Below, in pieces: positions 1 through 9,951 of a DNA stretch of 64,000 nucleotides (positions are counted from its first letter, which is position 1; each line of letters opens with the position of its first letter). The notes beneath the pieces were generated by a model. It had not been told where the DNA came from, did not search any database, and was given only the letters and a program-made list of their open reading frames with translations. Source of the DNA: Aquila chrysaetos chrysaetos (Eukaryota; Chordata; Aves; Accipitriformes; Accipitridae); contig NC_044012.1 in the NCBI RefSeq assembly GCF_900496995.4, positions 25,867,606 through 25,931,605 of the forward strand, written 5' to 3'. Both the position numbers and the translations under genes were made by a program.

Positions 1-166
1 CTCCACCATCGCCCCACAGGCTCTTGCTTGTCTCTACAACAGCCGCCGCCGGGAGAAGCCGGAAGAACACCTCTCTTGAAGCCCGGGTGACAACCTGCCT
101 GCCCCTGCCTTGTGTGTCTTTCTGCAGTGGGTGCTTTCCTGCACTGCAATAAGCAAGCCTGCATCC
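1..166 (+). other. 3' UTR end of a beta-keratin gene cut by the left edge
   Basis: The first ~310 bases match, in inverted orientation, the 3' UTR and 3' flank of the scale-type keratin gene at 8313-8741 (about 8118 down to 7790). The shared part includes the stretch around the poly(A) signal. By that alignment the window opens roughly 190 bases after the stop codon of a plus-strand gene lying just outside. The transcript should end near 166. No coding sequence of that gene is inside the window. The homology is seen directly; the gene identity is inferred from its match to the 8.3 kb gene. Confidence 0.7.
148..166 (+). terminator. Poly(A) signal plus TGCATCC end motif
   Basis: AATAAG (a weak variant of AATAAA) at 148-153 is followed by TGCATCC at 160-166. 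The same arrangement ends nearly every gene in the window. Confidence 0.6.
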
Positions 167-1953
167 AACACCTGCCTCTCTGCCTTTCCTTCAAGGCCTA
201 GCGTGGGCTGCAGGGCTCCCTCGCCCTGCACGTGTCCCCCTCCAGCCGGGCCAGGGCAGGCTCAGCCCCAGCAGAGCCCGCTGAGCTCCTTTTTGGGAGA
301 CCCCCCACACACGTTCCTGCAGGAGCTCCAAGGGCCCTGCCTGAAGGCAGGTGGCTCCCCTGCCCTGCACGACATGCAGCCCTGGGGTGTTTGCAGGCCT
401 CCAGCCTCCCTGCGCGTGAGCACGCTGCCCCAGGGATGGGAGCCACCAGGAGCAATTCCTGCCGCAGCTCCAGACCTTTGTGCCTCCTTGGCTCAGCTTG
501 AGGCCCTGGAGAAAAAGAAACGGGAGGCTTCCCATTCCCTTCCTCTTCCCTACAACGTCCAGTGCCCTTTCCTCTTTCTTGTTACCCTTTTGCTACTTTT
601 TTTTTCGCTTCTCTCCCCCTTCTTCTTCTCCTTCCCTTCCTCTTTCCCTACCGCTCTACCCTTCTCCTCCCCTCCCCTTCCCCCTTCGTCCTCCTCCTTT
701 CCCTCCTCTCTTCCTTCTTTTTCTACACACCCCCTTCCCTTCCTACTCCTACTTCCTTCCCCTTCCACGCCCTCCCTCCCCCTTCCCTCCCTCTCCTCTT
801 CACCTCCTTCCCCCTTCCGCTTCCCCCATCCCCTTCACCCTCACCCCCACACGGACCAACACACCGTTGCTCCTCGGTTTCTCTGCCGCAGACGCAAAAT
901 CACAGAAAACACCGCCTGACTGCTGTGGCAAGCCTTTGCAGGCATCTTGTCATGCCTGCCCCCCCTCAAGCAGCCTCACCCCGAGCCGGCTGCCCAGCGC
1001 CGTGGCCACACGGCTTTTGCACGTCTCCAAGGACGCAGACTCCACAACCTCCCGGCCAACTTGTGCCAGGGCTCGTCCACCCTCACAGTGGAGAAAGTGC
1101 TTTGGGATGTTAGGCGGAGCCTCCTGTCTTTCAGCTGGTGCCCATTGTCTCTTGTCCTGGCGCTGGACACCTCTGAAAAGAGCCTGGCTCCATCTCCTTG
1201 ATGCCTTCCCCTTCACCATGCGTGCACATTGTGAGACACTCCCCCCACCCCACCCGAGCCTCCTCAGCACCAAGAGGAACAGTCCCCTCTCTGAGGGCTC
1301 TCCCCGGAGGACACGTGCTCCTGTCCCTCCGGCAGCTGTGTGCGGCACTTTGCTGGACTCTCTCCAGTAGCCCCACATCTCTGCCGTGCTGGGGCCCAGC
1401 ACTGGACACAGCAGCCCAGGGGTGGCCTCGCCAGTGCTGAGTGGAGGCCAAGGACCCCTCCCTCCACCTCCTCCGGCATCAGCCAGGACAAACCGCTGGC
1501 TTCCTTTGCCCCACGCCGCCGGCTCATGCTCAGCTCGGCGTCCACGCACCCCCACGGCCTTCCTACAAGCTGCCTCCAGCAGTCGACGGCCATTTCCCAG
1601 CACGGGGTTTAACACTGGCTCTCCCTCCAGCCTCCTCTGTGCAGACGCCCGGAGATGCTGCCCTGCTTCTGCGGGGCAGCGGGACCTGGCGGAGCTGCTG
1701 CCGCTCCCGGGCTGAGAAACCAGGCAAGGGAGCACTGCCAGCGCCTGCCCTGCCTTCTGCCCTTTCCCAGCTCCTGCAAGGCCCACCAAAAGGCTCTCGC
1801 TCCCCTGCCTGCTGCTGCATCCTCCCTCTCCCAACACCACCCCCACCCTCCCCTTGCCCAGGCATCCAGGACCAGTATTTGCCCTCCCACAGCTGCCGGG
1901 AACCCCCCCACAGGGTCTTCCCAGCATGGACGTGGAGGGAGGAGACATGACTC
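167..1953. other. Intergenic, GC-rich, tail-to-tail gap
   Basis: This lies between the 3' end of the truncated left gene and the 3' end of the minus-strand gene at 2157-2521. It is GC-rich and contains the pyrimidine tract at 568-853. Several long open frames cross it on both strands. They have no family features and overlap one another, as expected in stop-poor GC-rich DNA. I see no gene here. Confidence 0.6.
568..853 (+). repeat. Polypyrimidine (C/T) tract
   Basis: About 285 bases are almost entirely C and T on the plus strand, with only scattered purines. It is an imperfect mix of CCTT, TTC and CCCCTT units rather than a clean microsatellite. Mirror-like polypurine/polypyrimidine DNA of this size can form triplex structures and is often hard to sequence. 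Confidence 0.85.
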
Positions 1954-1973
1954 GAATGCAGGAAACCTTTATT
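1954..1973 (-). terminator. Poly(A) signal plus TGCATTC end motif
   Basis: On the minus strand AATAAA (1973-1968) is followed by TGCATTC (1960-1954). It ends the transcript of the gene at 2157-2521. The divergent partner at 4367 ends with an almost identical block. Confidence 0.85.
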
Positions 1974-2156
1974 GTGCCAGAGGAGCAGGAGAGACTGTCA
2001 AGAGACGGTGGGCAAGACCCAGAGATGGCCGGATGCACCTGGGCATGGGCAGGAGCAAGGAGGAGAGGCAAGATGGAGAGAGGGGACGGAGGGGAGAAAG
2101 GAGAGGAGGTGTGAGGCTGAGGAGGCCCAGGGGCTCTGGGGGCTCTGGGGCTGGGT

Positions 2157-2521
2157 CTAGCAGGGCCCACAGGTGTCCCACAGCTTCTTGCTGTAGCGGG
2201 GCAAGGCACAAGGGCTGCAGGCGGGAGAAGCGTAGGGTCTGCCAAAGGTGCAGAGGCCCCCCGAGCCAGGGTGGCGCCGGCGCCGTAGAGGCCTCCCAGC
2301 CCCAGGTTGCCCCCAAAGGCGGGTGCTCCGGAGGAGCCCACCACGGCTTGCTGGGGGAAGGAGCTGAGGATGGGGCCGGGGAAGGTGACGACGACGGGGG
2401 GCGGCTGGATGAAGGCCGTCGAGTCGGGGCACTGCCGGGCGCACAGCTCGTTGCAGCTCTCAGCGACGGGCTGGGGGACGGCGACGCCGGTTTTCGGTGG
2501 GCACAGGTCGTAGCAAGACAT
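2157..2521 (-). CDS. Beta-keratin, MSCYDLC feather/claw-like type, one frameshift
   Basis: Structural corneous beta-protein of cornified epidermal cells. It begins [12 protein letters not shown] at 2521. Residues about 31-64 hold the beta-sheet core ([20 protein letters not shown], then ILSSFPQQ), which builds the corneous filament. A short Gly/Leu region and a tail ending CGPC follow. One base is missing near 2266 (two G where the partner at 4367 has three), so the reading frame changes near residue 85 and the CGPC tail, still present down to the stop at 2157-2159, falls out of frame. Without that change the product would be 121 residues. Exon 1 ends at 2965 (AACAGG|GTAGGT), the intron is 2964-2543, and exon 2 starts at 2542. 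The single-base difference could be a sequencing error or a real lesion. Confidence 0.82.
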
Positions 2522-3024
2522 CTTTGCGCGAGAGAGCTGAGCCTGAAAACACACGGGACCCAAGGACAGGCGTCATGAGCGAGGAGGAGATCCCGTGGCC
2601 GAGCAGTGCCCTGTTCACCAGGGCTGCCCTGGAGCTGGAGGGGCCAGAGCCGCCACCTTGCCCGCACTGCCTGCCGCTTGCTCTTTGCCCAGCCAGCCCC
2701 CCTCAGCGCCCTGCTCTCCGCACCCCTTGCCTTGCCCTCTCTGCACACAGAGGGCACGCAAGCCCTCCCCGAGAGCCTGCGCAAGGCCTGGCTCTTGCGC
2801 GTCTGGGCCACGGGGCTCCTTCCTCCTCCCTCCGCCACTTCCGCCCCGCCCTGGCCCTCCAAGCCTGCTGCCAGCACGCCCATGGCCAGCAGTGCTCTCC
2901 TGGCCACGGAGTCCCCCCGCCAGCCCCTGCCAGAGGAGGCAGAGAGCTGCAGGCACCCACCTACCCTGTTCCTGAGCAGAGCGAGGCAGGAGCGGCGGAT
3001 GCCAGCGCTTGCCGAGGGCAGCGC

Positions 3025-3030
3025 TTTTAT
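3025..3030 (-). promoter_or_regulatory. TATA box of the 2157-2521 gene
   Basis: GCATAAAAGCGC on the minus strand lies about 60 bases upstream of the exon 1 splice donor. The keratinocyte-type gene at 34202 has an identical core. A GCAAAACAG element lies about 100 bases upstream, near 3122-3140. Confidence 0.75.
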
Positions 3031-4169
3031 GCCGGGCTGGCGAGTGCGGGGAGGAGCTGGCCGCGCTGGGGGCACGTGGCCCGCAGCGGCCGAGCCCCTG
3101 CCTCCTCCCTGCGTGGCATGGGGCTGTTTTGCTGATGCTGTTTCCTCTCCAGCCCCAACCTGCTCTATCAGCCCCTGCAATTACCCCGCTTGGATGCTGG
3201 CCAGCTGCCACCTAATGGGCCGAATGAGCCCAGCTGTCTTTTCATTATCTCGGTGTGTAAGAGGGCATGCAGCGTGACAAAGGCTGGCTGCGAGCGCCCT
3301 GCGTGCCGTAGCGCTTGCCCAAGGGCTTGGTCTCGGGGCGGCCCCTTGCTTGCTTTGCAGAGCCACAGGAAGACCAGGGTCCAGGTGCTGGCCAGGAAGG
3401 CGGCCTTGCAAAGGCCTCCCGCATGCCAGGGACCGCATGACGTACGCCGTGTGGCTATTATCCGCAGAGGCGCGAGGTTACGAAATGCCAAATCAAAGGC
3501 ACTCCTCTCGGGCACTGCCTGCTCAGCACGATGCATCACTCAGCAGCCCAAAGGAGCCGGTCTCCATCCACCTGAAGGTGTTAGCCATCGACCTCTGCAA
3601 CTCTGGGGGAGAAAAACCCCTCGTGCTCTTCCCTGAGGTGCATGGTGCAAGGAGCACAGACCCCACCTGGGCCCACATGGCACAGGCTCGTGCCAGCCCT
3701 CCCCCAGCCCCTCGCAAGTGTCCCGGGAGCCCCATTGCTGGGGGACGGTGCTGGGCCGGGGCTGCCCTTGGGGTGCTGGGGAGATGGGAACTCTGCCTGG
3801 TGGCACGACCGCAGCAGCCCCCGGCTGGCTTGGCCCCGCTGGCGCTCGCGGTGTCTCTCCTCCCAGCAGAGCCTGGCTGCGGGCACAGGGCAGACATGTC
3901 TTCCCCGGGCAGAGCACAAGGCAGGCAGCGGGGAGCTGCAGAAGCACAGCCCTCTCCTGCTGTGCGCAGACCCCAGCAGGGAGATGCCTGCTATCATTTA
4001 GCCCTCGAACCAGAAAGGGGAGGAAAGCCTCGGAAGTGGCAGGTGCTGGCCTGGCGAGGGGATGCTGACTCAGGGAGGGGCAGGAGCTGGACAGCCCCAT
4101 CATCATTGGCAGGAGGGAGTGCCGCCTCTGCAGACTGGCCCAGGTGGTGCTGAGCAATGGCAGGGCTGC
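3031..4169. promoter_or_regulatory. Divergent promoter region of the first pair
   Basis: About 1.1 kb separates the TATA boxes of the two head-to-head genes. It is GC-rich and contains no gene I can support. A perfect AP-1-type TGACTCA lies at 4066-4072, about 100 bases upstream of the plus-strand TATA box. Open frames here overlap on both strands and look like chance. Confidence 0.5.
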
Positions 4170-4176
4170 TATAAAA
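4170..4176 (+). promoter_or_regulatory. TATA box of the 4367-4731 gene
   Basis: TATAAAAGCTC is followed about 60 bases later by the exon 1 donor GGAACAGG|GTAAGT. The donor flank matches that of the inverted partner. Confidence 0.85.
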
Positions 4177-4366
4177 GCTCTGCCTCTGCCAGGCTCCCCC
4201 AAGCACTGCTCTGGCCGCCTTAGCCTCTGGGAACAGGGTAAGTCTGTGAGCGCTTCTCCTCCTGGCCCCCTGCTCCGGCCCCGGCCCCTCCGCCTCGGGC
4301 GCTCGCCTCTGCTGCTCTCTTGCAATCTCTGCCTTCTTGCAGAGCACCGTCCCATCCCGCGCAAAG

Positions 4367-4731
4367 ATGTCTTGCTACGACCTGTGCCCACCGAAAACCG
4401 GCGTCGCCGTCCCCCAGCCCGTCGCTGAGAGCTGCAACGAGCTGTGCGCCCGGCAGTGCCCCGACTCGACGGCCTTCATCCAGCCGCCCCCCGTCGTCGT
4501 CACCTTCCCGGCCCCATCCTCAGCTCCTTCCCCCAGCAAGCCGTGGTGGGCTCCTCCGGAGCACCCGCCTTTGGGGGCAACCTGGGGCTGGGAGGCCTCT
4601 ACGGCGCCGGCGCCACCCTGGGCTCGGGGGGCCTCTGCACCTTTGGCAGACCCTACGCTTCTCCCGCCTGCAGCCCTTGTGCCTTGCCCCGCTACAGCAA
4701 GAAGCTGTGGGACACCTGTGGGCCCTGCTAG
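4367..4731 (+). CDS. Beta-keratin, MSCYDLC feather/claw-like type, one frameshift
   Basis: Inverted near-duplicate of the gene at 2157-2521, transcribed away from it. The protein starts [12 protein letters not shown] at 4367, keeps the first part of the beta core, and in the final frame ends WDTCGPC with TAG at 4729-4731. One C is missing at about 4507-4510 (three C where the partner has four), so the frame breaks inside the core at the FPGP turn, near residue 49. The intact form would be 121 residues. Exon 1 ends at 4237, the intron is 4238-4342, and exon 2 starts at 4343. The two copies carry different one-base lesions at short homopolymers, so a base-calling problem is a serious alternative to decay. 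Confidence 0.82.
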
Positions 4732-5149
4732 ACCCAGCTCAGCCCCAGGCGCTGCCCCCAGCCCAAACGCCAACACCACCACCCAAGCAGGGCTGAGCTG
4801 GCGGGCACGGGGCACTGAGGAGAGCTGAGCATCGCCAGCCCCAGCCAGCGCCTGGGCAGCCGGCAGTGCCACCCACCCTCAGTCCTTCCCTGCCCCTCTC
4901 CTCCTGCCCTCTGCTCTCCTCCCCTCCCGTCTCGTCCCAGCTGTCGCATGGGGCAGGAGGTGGACCCGAAAGGCCCTGCGAGGCTGACGGGCCAAGTCCT
5001 CGGGATCTGGGATGCCGCGCCAAGGGGGCATCTGGAGCGAGAAGCGATGCCCTGGAGAAGATCCCTCTGCTTCCCCCAACACGTGGCAACCGGCCTCTCT
5101 GGGTCTTGCCCACCGTCTCTCTGACAGTCTCTCCTGCTCCTCTGGGCAC

Positions 5150-5169
5150 AATAAAGGTTTCTTGCATCC
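5150..5169 (+). terminator. Poly(A) signal plus TGCATCC end motif
   Basis: AATAAA at 5150-5155 is followed by TGCATCC at 5163-5169, about 420 bases after the stop codon at 4731. Confidence 0.85.
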
Positions 5170-7939
5170 ATCTTGTTTGTCCCTCCCTCCTTTTCCCACA
5201 TTCAATTCCTGGCAGCTTTGGGAGGACAAATGCTGTTTTCTTCATATTTCACTTGGGGATATCATATGTGTTGTCATTCATAGGAGAGAAGACGGGATTC
5301 CTGTTTTCTCCTTCTCCAGCTTCAGAAGAGTGGTGCTCAGCTCAGGGACAATCTTCTTTTCTCTAATTAGGGAGAGGTATTTTTCACTTACGTAGTTGTT
5401 GGCATGATTTGCGGTCACGTGATTAGACTGCAGATGCCTCTTCTAGAAATGCATGCATACTTATATACAAATATATGTACAGATATATATTTGGGCCATA
5501 ATTTTCATATATTAGAGGGTGGTATCTTAGCTACTGTTCACAGTCTTTCAGAAGAATGTGTGATGCTGCTCTCTCACTCTTCAAAACTTTGTACTTCAAC
5601 AAAACTGTTACTGTATCATATTCAGGGAATTTGTTGCTTTCTAGAGGTCAAAAGCAAATACAGATCATCTGTTTCCTAGTTTTACTCAAGATGACCCATC
5701 CAACAACGTGATTTTACCCCTTACTGGTATATGTGTGAGATTAATTGACTTAAGATTAGTGCCATTCAAATTTCTTGGATTCACCCTGTCTTTTTGGAGA
5801 AGTAGTGACACGTCAGCATTAAAAGGGAAATTGGGTGTGCTCTTCCCCTTGTTTTTACAGGTTCTGCTTATATTACCACTACTCTCTGGTATTCTCTATT
5901 TACAATGTATTCACTCAAGAGCACACAATCTCCCTATTCCTTACCATCACCTATTTGGGGCTACTCAGTGAATTTTTCCTCTTCTGTAACTTCTTTCTGA
6001 TTATAGCCTGTGTTACACCAGATCTTTTCTCCGTAGTCAGCAGGTGCATGGCTTTGCTCTGTATTACTGAAAATCATACCATTACTATTACTCCCATCAG
6101 TTAAGCCATCTTGTTTTACCTGTCTTAAAGTCTGATTCCCTCCTGTTTAATGCCACTCAGCTTTATGTTATCAGCACATAAAAGAGTGCTCCCAAGTTAT
6201 GTGCCAATGCCATTAATGAAAACAAATAATTTGAGGTTTTCTGAGACTCATTCTTGAGCAACAAATGTAGTAAAACCCCTCCATTCCTATAATTCCCATA
6301 TAACATTAGACACTGACAGAAATGGTATCTCTATGTACTGTTTTGCAGTCAGACATTAGCTCACCCTGAACAGGCATCCAGCCCAAAGAGAAGCTACGTA
6401 ATCATGTTAGCTGGATGCTAATAGCTCTCACCAATCTTGTTATATTGGACTAGGCACTTGCTGTCTGACATAATACACATCTAATTGGGTGCTGGCTGGT
6501 ACCTGCCTGGCACTGCCTCGTTGAGAGTATCAGTGGAAAAGTTAGCAGTTGGAGCTCAGGTGTTCAGCTGTGATCATGTATGATTTACACTGAAGTACTT
6601 CTTACAGGCTGTGCGTGAGAGCAAGGACCCTGGTGTTGAGCAGAAGAGAAATGGAGATGAAACCAGGCATCTTCATTTTGTAAAGCTGTCCCAGGAACTG
6701 CCTGGGATTGGGCTGAACTAGCTGGGAGGGAAGAGGGCTTTGCTTAGCACAAGAGAGGTACCTGAGCCAAGGAGATGCAGGGCTCGTGTGACACAAGCCA
6801 GGAGGTTGGTTGCTGAGCTGCTGGGAATGGCAGCAGTGTCCTTGCCTCAAGCCATGTGAGGATGGAGAGGAGCAGCAGGGACAGAAAGCTATTTCCTTGT
6901 ACCCAAGAGGCAGGAACCTTTCTTCTCCACCTCAGCTGCTTGGGCTCTTCACACATCCCAGTCACTCATGGTGCAGGGCTCTCAGCTGGGCCCTGCAACC
7001 TCCAGTCCCTTCTAAGACCCACCCAGACCTTTCCCAAAAATCCAAGGGCCACGAGGGCAGGCAGTGTTGAGACAGGGAGGATAAAGCAGGCAGAGAGAGG
7101 AGAACCTTTCAGGGAAGGGCTTTTTTTTGGTCAAAATGTTTTCAATAAGTATTTGTTAATCAGTAAAAATTAAATGGTAATTTCTTGAAATAAAAGTGAG
7201 ATTCATGAGTTGAACATTAAATTGCCTGTTAAAATCAGACTTGCTAGTCTATAACACTGACAGAGGGTTGAGATAAAGAAATTGTACATTCATGCACAGA
7301 CCTTTTCTTTGAAAGAATCTCAGTGAAGTAATAGGTAAATCCTCTGTAACGCATTAGTTCATATTCTTTTTACTTCACCCAGCTGACTTACAGACTCAGC
7401 CAAAACTTCCCTGAGGCAATTATCACAGCAGTGATTAAAAAAAAAAAAGGTACTATTTGTTCTTTGCTCATCAGATACCTATCTTAAAAATTGTTTCCCA
7501 TTGTTTACCTTCCTCCTATTGTTCCTTTTCAGAATATGCTTTGACAGAACTTCAGACCATTTTTTTTTTTACATTGTCTTTGAACACAACTTGATGATTT
7601 CTAGTACACCATCTGGGAAGATATAAAATTAAAAGTAGTTCCAGCACTAAATTAACTAGTTTAAAAAAATGGACTAACTCCTGGAAGTCTGGCAACTAGA
7701 ATAAATAGTGTAGGGGAGACAATAATTGTAGCTCAGTAGCAACAAGAGACAGGCAGATAGGTTTCATAACAGCAGAACTGTGTGTGGCCAGGGCTGTGGG
7801 GTCTCCCAAAAGGCAGGTCAGCCGGGCTCTGCTGGGGCTGAGACACTGCCCTGGCCTGGCTGGCAGGGAACACATGCAGGGCGAGGGAGCCCTGCAGCCC
7901 ATGTGGGGCTTTGAAAGGAAAGGCAGAGAGGCAGGTGTT
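5170..7939. other. Intergenic, tail-to-tail gap
   Basis: Base composition changes here from GC-rich to AT-rich. The region lies between the 3' ends of the 4367 and 8313 genes. No open frame shows family features. The last ~150 bases (7790-7939) are the inverted match of positions about 166-310, so they belong to the duplicated 3' flank of the scale-type genes. Confidence 0.6.
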
Positions 7940-7959
7940 GGATGCTGACTTGTTTTATT
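7940..7959 (-). terminator. Poly(A) signal plus AGCATCC end motif
   Basis: On the minus strand AATAAA (7959-7954) is followed by GCATCC ending at 7940. It lies about 355 bases after the stop of the 8313-8741 gene. Confidence 0.8.
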
Positions 7960-8312
7960 GCAGTGCAGGAAAACACCCACTGGAGAAAGACACATAAGGC
8001 AGAGGCAGGCAGGATGTCGCCCTGGGCTTCAAGAGAGGTGTTCCTTCAGGCTTCTCCCAGGCAGTGGCAGTTTCAGGGAGAAGCAAGTGTCCTGTGGGAC
8101 GATGGTGGAGCTCCACATTTGGGCACTGGCAGGGGCAAGGAAGAGGAGATGAAACAAATGAAGGAGGAAATGAGAAGTTTAATTTATGGAGCTATTCTGA
8201 CTCCACTGTATTAAGTGAAAGTCTTTGATGCTCTGCCCCTTACTTGGGAGCTCAGTTGAGGATCAAGAATGTATCATGCATTTGCCAGTCATTCTTTAGT
8301 CAAGGGATATTT

Positions 8313-8741
8313 CTATTTTAGCAGGGCCCACAGCTGCCATGGCTGTCTGTATCTGCTGTACCGGTAGGAGTAAGGGCTGCAAGATCCAGAACCATACAGG
8401 CCCCTGTAACCCAGAGAGCCCCCATAGCCATACAGAGCCCCACAACCCAGGGAGGAGCCCCCATAGCTATTCAGACCCCCATAGCCCAGGGAGCCATAAT
8501 GCCCATAGCCAAGGGAGCTCCCATAGCCCCCAAGGACAGGTGCTCCAGAGGATCCCACAACTGAATCCTGTGGGAAGGAGCTAAGCATGGGGCCGGGGAA
8601 GGTGATGATGACTGGAGGTGGCTGGATCACAGTTGTAGAGTCAGGGCACTGACAGACACACAGTTCATTCCCACTGTCAGCAAGGGGCTGGGGGCAGTTG
8701 ATGCCACCAACAGCAGTGGAGCACAGGTCGTAGCAAGACAT
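8313..8741 (-). CDS. Scale-type beta-keratin with altered C-terminus
   Basis: A 142-residue protein starting [13 protein letters not shown]. The beta core is at about 31-64 ([20 protein letters not shown], then MLSSFPQDS), followed by Gly/Tyr/Leu repeats of the YGSLGYGG kind, typical of avian scale keratins. Two features are odd. Conserved Cys24 is Gly while residue 30 is Cys instead of Arg. In addition, the last nine codons are out of frame relative to the family: four extra bases before the usual HGSCGPC give [10 protein letters not shown], so the terminal cysteines used for disulfide cross-links are lost. Exon 2 starts at 8762 (acceptor TTTTGTAG), the intron is 8763-9863, and the donor is TTGA|GTAAGT. 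It is the divergent partner of the gene at 12914. Confidence 0.88.
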   Translation of the reverse strand: MSCYDLCSTAVGGINCPQPLADSGNELCVCQCPDSTTVIQPPPVIITFPGPMLSSFPQDSVVGSSGAPVLGGYGSSLGYGHYGSLGYGGLNSYGGSSLGCGALYGYGGSLGYRGLYGSGSCSPYSYRYSRYRQPWQLWALLK

Positions 8742-8762
8742 CTTGCAGGGGTGGAAGTCAAT

Positions 8763-9863
8763 CTACAAAAGGTGATTTTACCAAGTACAAGACATTATTT
8801 ACATATATATAAGTGCTATAGAGTTCACTGACTTTCCTCAGAGAAGAGTGCTTTGAAGTACACCAATTTGCCCATGTCTATTAGATATGAAAATTGAAGC
8901 AGAACAGCCAAATTATTTGCTCAGATGCTTTGGTGAGTCAGTGGATCAGCAAGGACTGGAACTCCAAGAATGGAGTGTGCTGTTATGCCTGATTTCATGA
9001 CTCTAACTTTCCATTCCCACTGATCTCCTTTGTGCTGAGCCTTGTCAGAACAGGGATTATAAGTCATTGTGTATTAAGATTTGCTCAGTAACTTGTTTGA
9101 TGAGACCATTACAAGGGAATTGCAAAGATTATCGTCCCCAGTTTCCAAACATTTAATCAGGGCAATGAGATATTACGACTAACTTAACAACACAGTGCGT
9201 TCATTACAGGCCCCAAACTCTTTTGAAAAAGTCTCACCCTAAACAACTTGACTCCATCAACATGAAAAACCCAGTGCTTCACCTGTCAGTTCCTTAAGTT
9301 GTCTCCATGATCCCTCTTTCTCTTAATTAAATAAATTTCTTACAGAGCATTTTCAACAGCTCTCAATTCCTCTCTGTGCCCTACTGTATCTAAGCCAGTG
9401 CCTTATCTCTGGTAGTATTCATGCCCATTTATCTTGAATTAATATAAAAGCACTTTGAGTGATCTGTAATAGAATAAACTGGAGAAGGTCTGCTTCTAAG
9501 CTCAGCATTTCCCTCTGAACCATAAAGATTTAAAATTTTTCAAATAATTTCCAGTTACCCATATAAACAAACAGAGAAGAGGAATGCATATTGAACTAGT
9601 CACATCATTTCTTCAGCTGTTGGAAGTAACCTAATAATGAACTTAATTTTCTGCCATATCAAGAAACTTTCAGTTTTCTTTGAAATTAAATGCCAACCCT
9701 GAATGCAGAGAATAGCTGTCCATAATACTTTTAATCATTTTTGTAAGCTTCATCTTTTCACCTAAAATTTTACCCACTAGTTCTTAATGGAAGAGACCAT
9801 CCTAGATTAAATTGTACAGCAAAGGGCTATTCCAATAGCTGTAAAGAGCAGATTCAGACTTAC
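8763..9863 (-). other. 5' UTR intron of the 8313-8741 gene
   Basis: It has a GTAAGT donor and a TTTTGTAG acceptor. It is AT-rich and I see no gene or repeat in it. Confidence 0.7.
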
Positions 9864-9924
9864 TCAATTCACTGAGAAGAACAAGCAAAGAGAAGAGGTT
9901 GGAAGAACCCTGAGTGGAGAGAAC

Positions 9925-9951
9925 TTTTATACAGTTCAGACTGCCTGAGGG
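9925..9951 (-). promoter_or_regulatory. TATA box and AP-2-like motif
   Basis: On the minus strand CCCTCAGGC (9951-9943) precedes GTATAAAAG (TATA at 9931-9925). The first motif fits the AP-2 consensus SCCTSRGGS exactly. Further upstream, at about 10021-10047, lies the conserved GCAAAACAATTTCATCACTTTG-like element. Confidence 0.75.

Noticed and set aside
480-1370. 296-codon plus-strand open frame rich in Pro, Ser, Phe and Leu
   Set aside because: It is produced by the pyrimidine tract, which has no stops in any plus frame.
950-2563. 537-codon minus-strand open frame
   Set aside because: Its first part is the keratin at 2521; the rest is read-through after the frame change in GC-rich DNA with few stops. 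No family features appear beyond the keratin.
1969-3180. 403-codon minus-strand open frame
   Set aside because: It overlaps the keratin exon in another frame and crosses its intron and promoter; Ala/Pro/Ser-rich composition is typical of out-of-frame GC-rich sequence.
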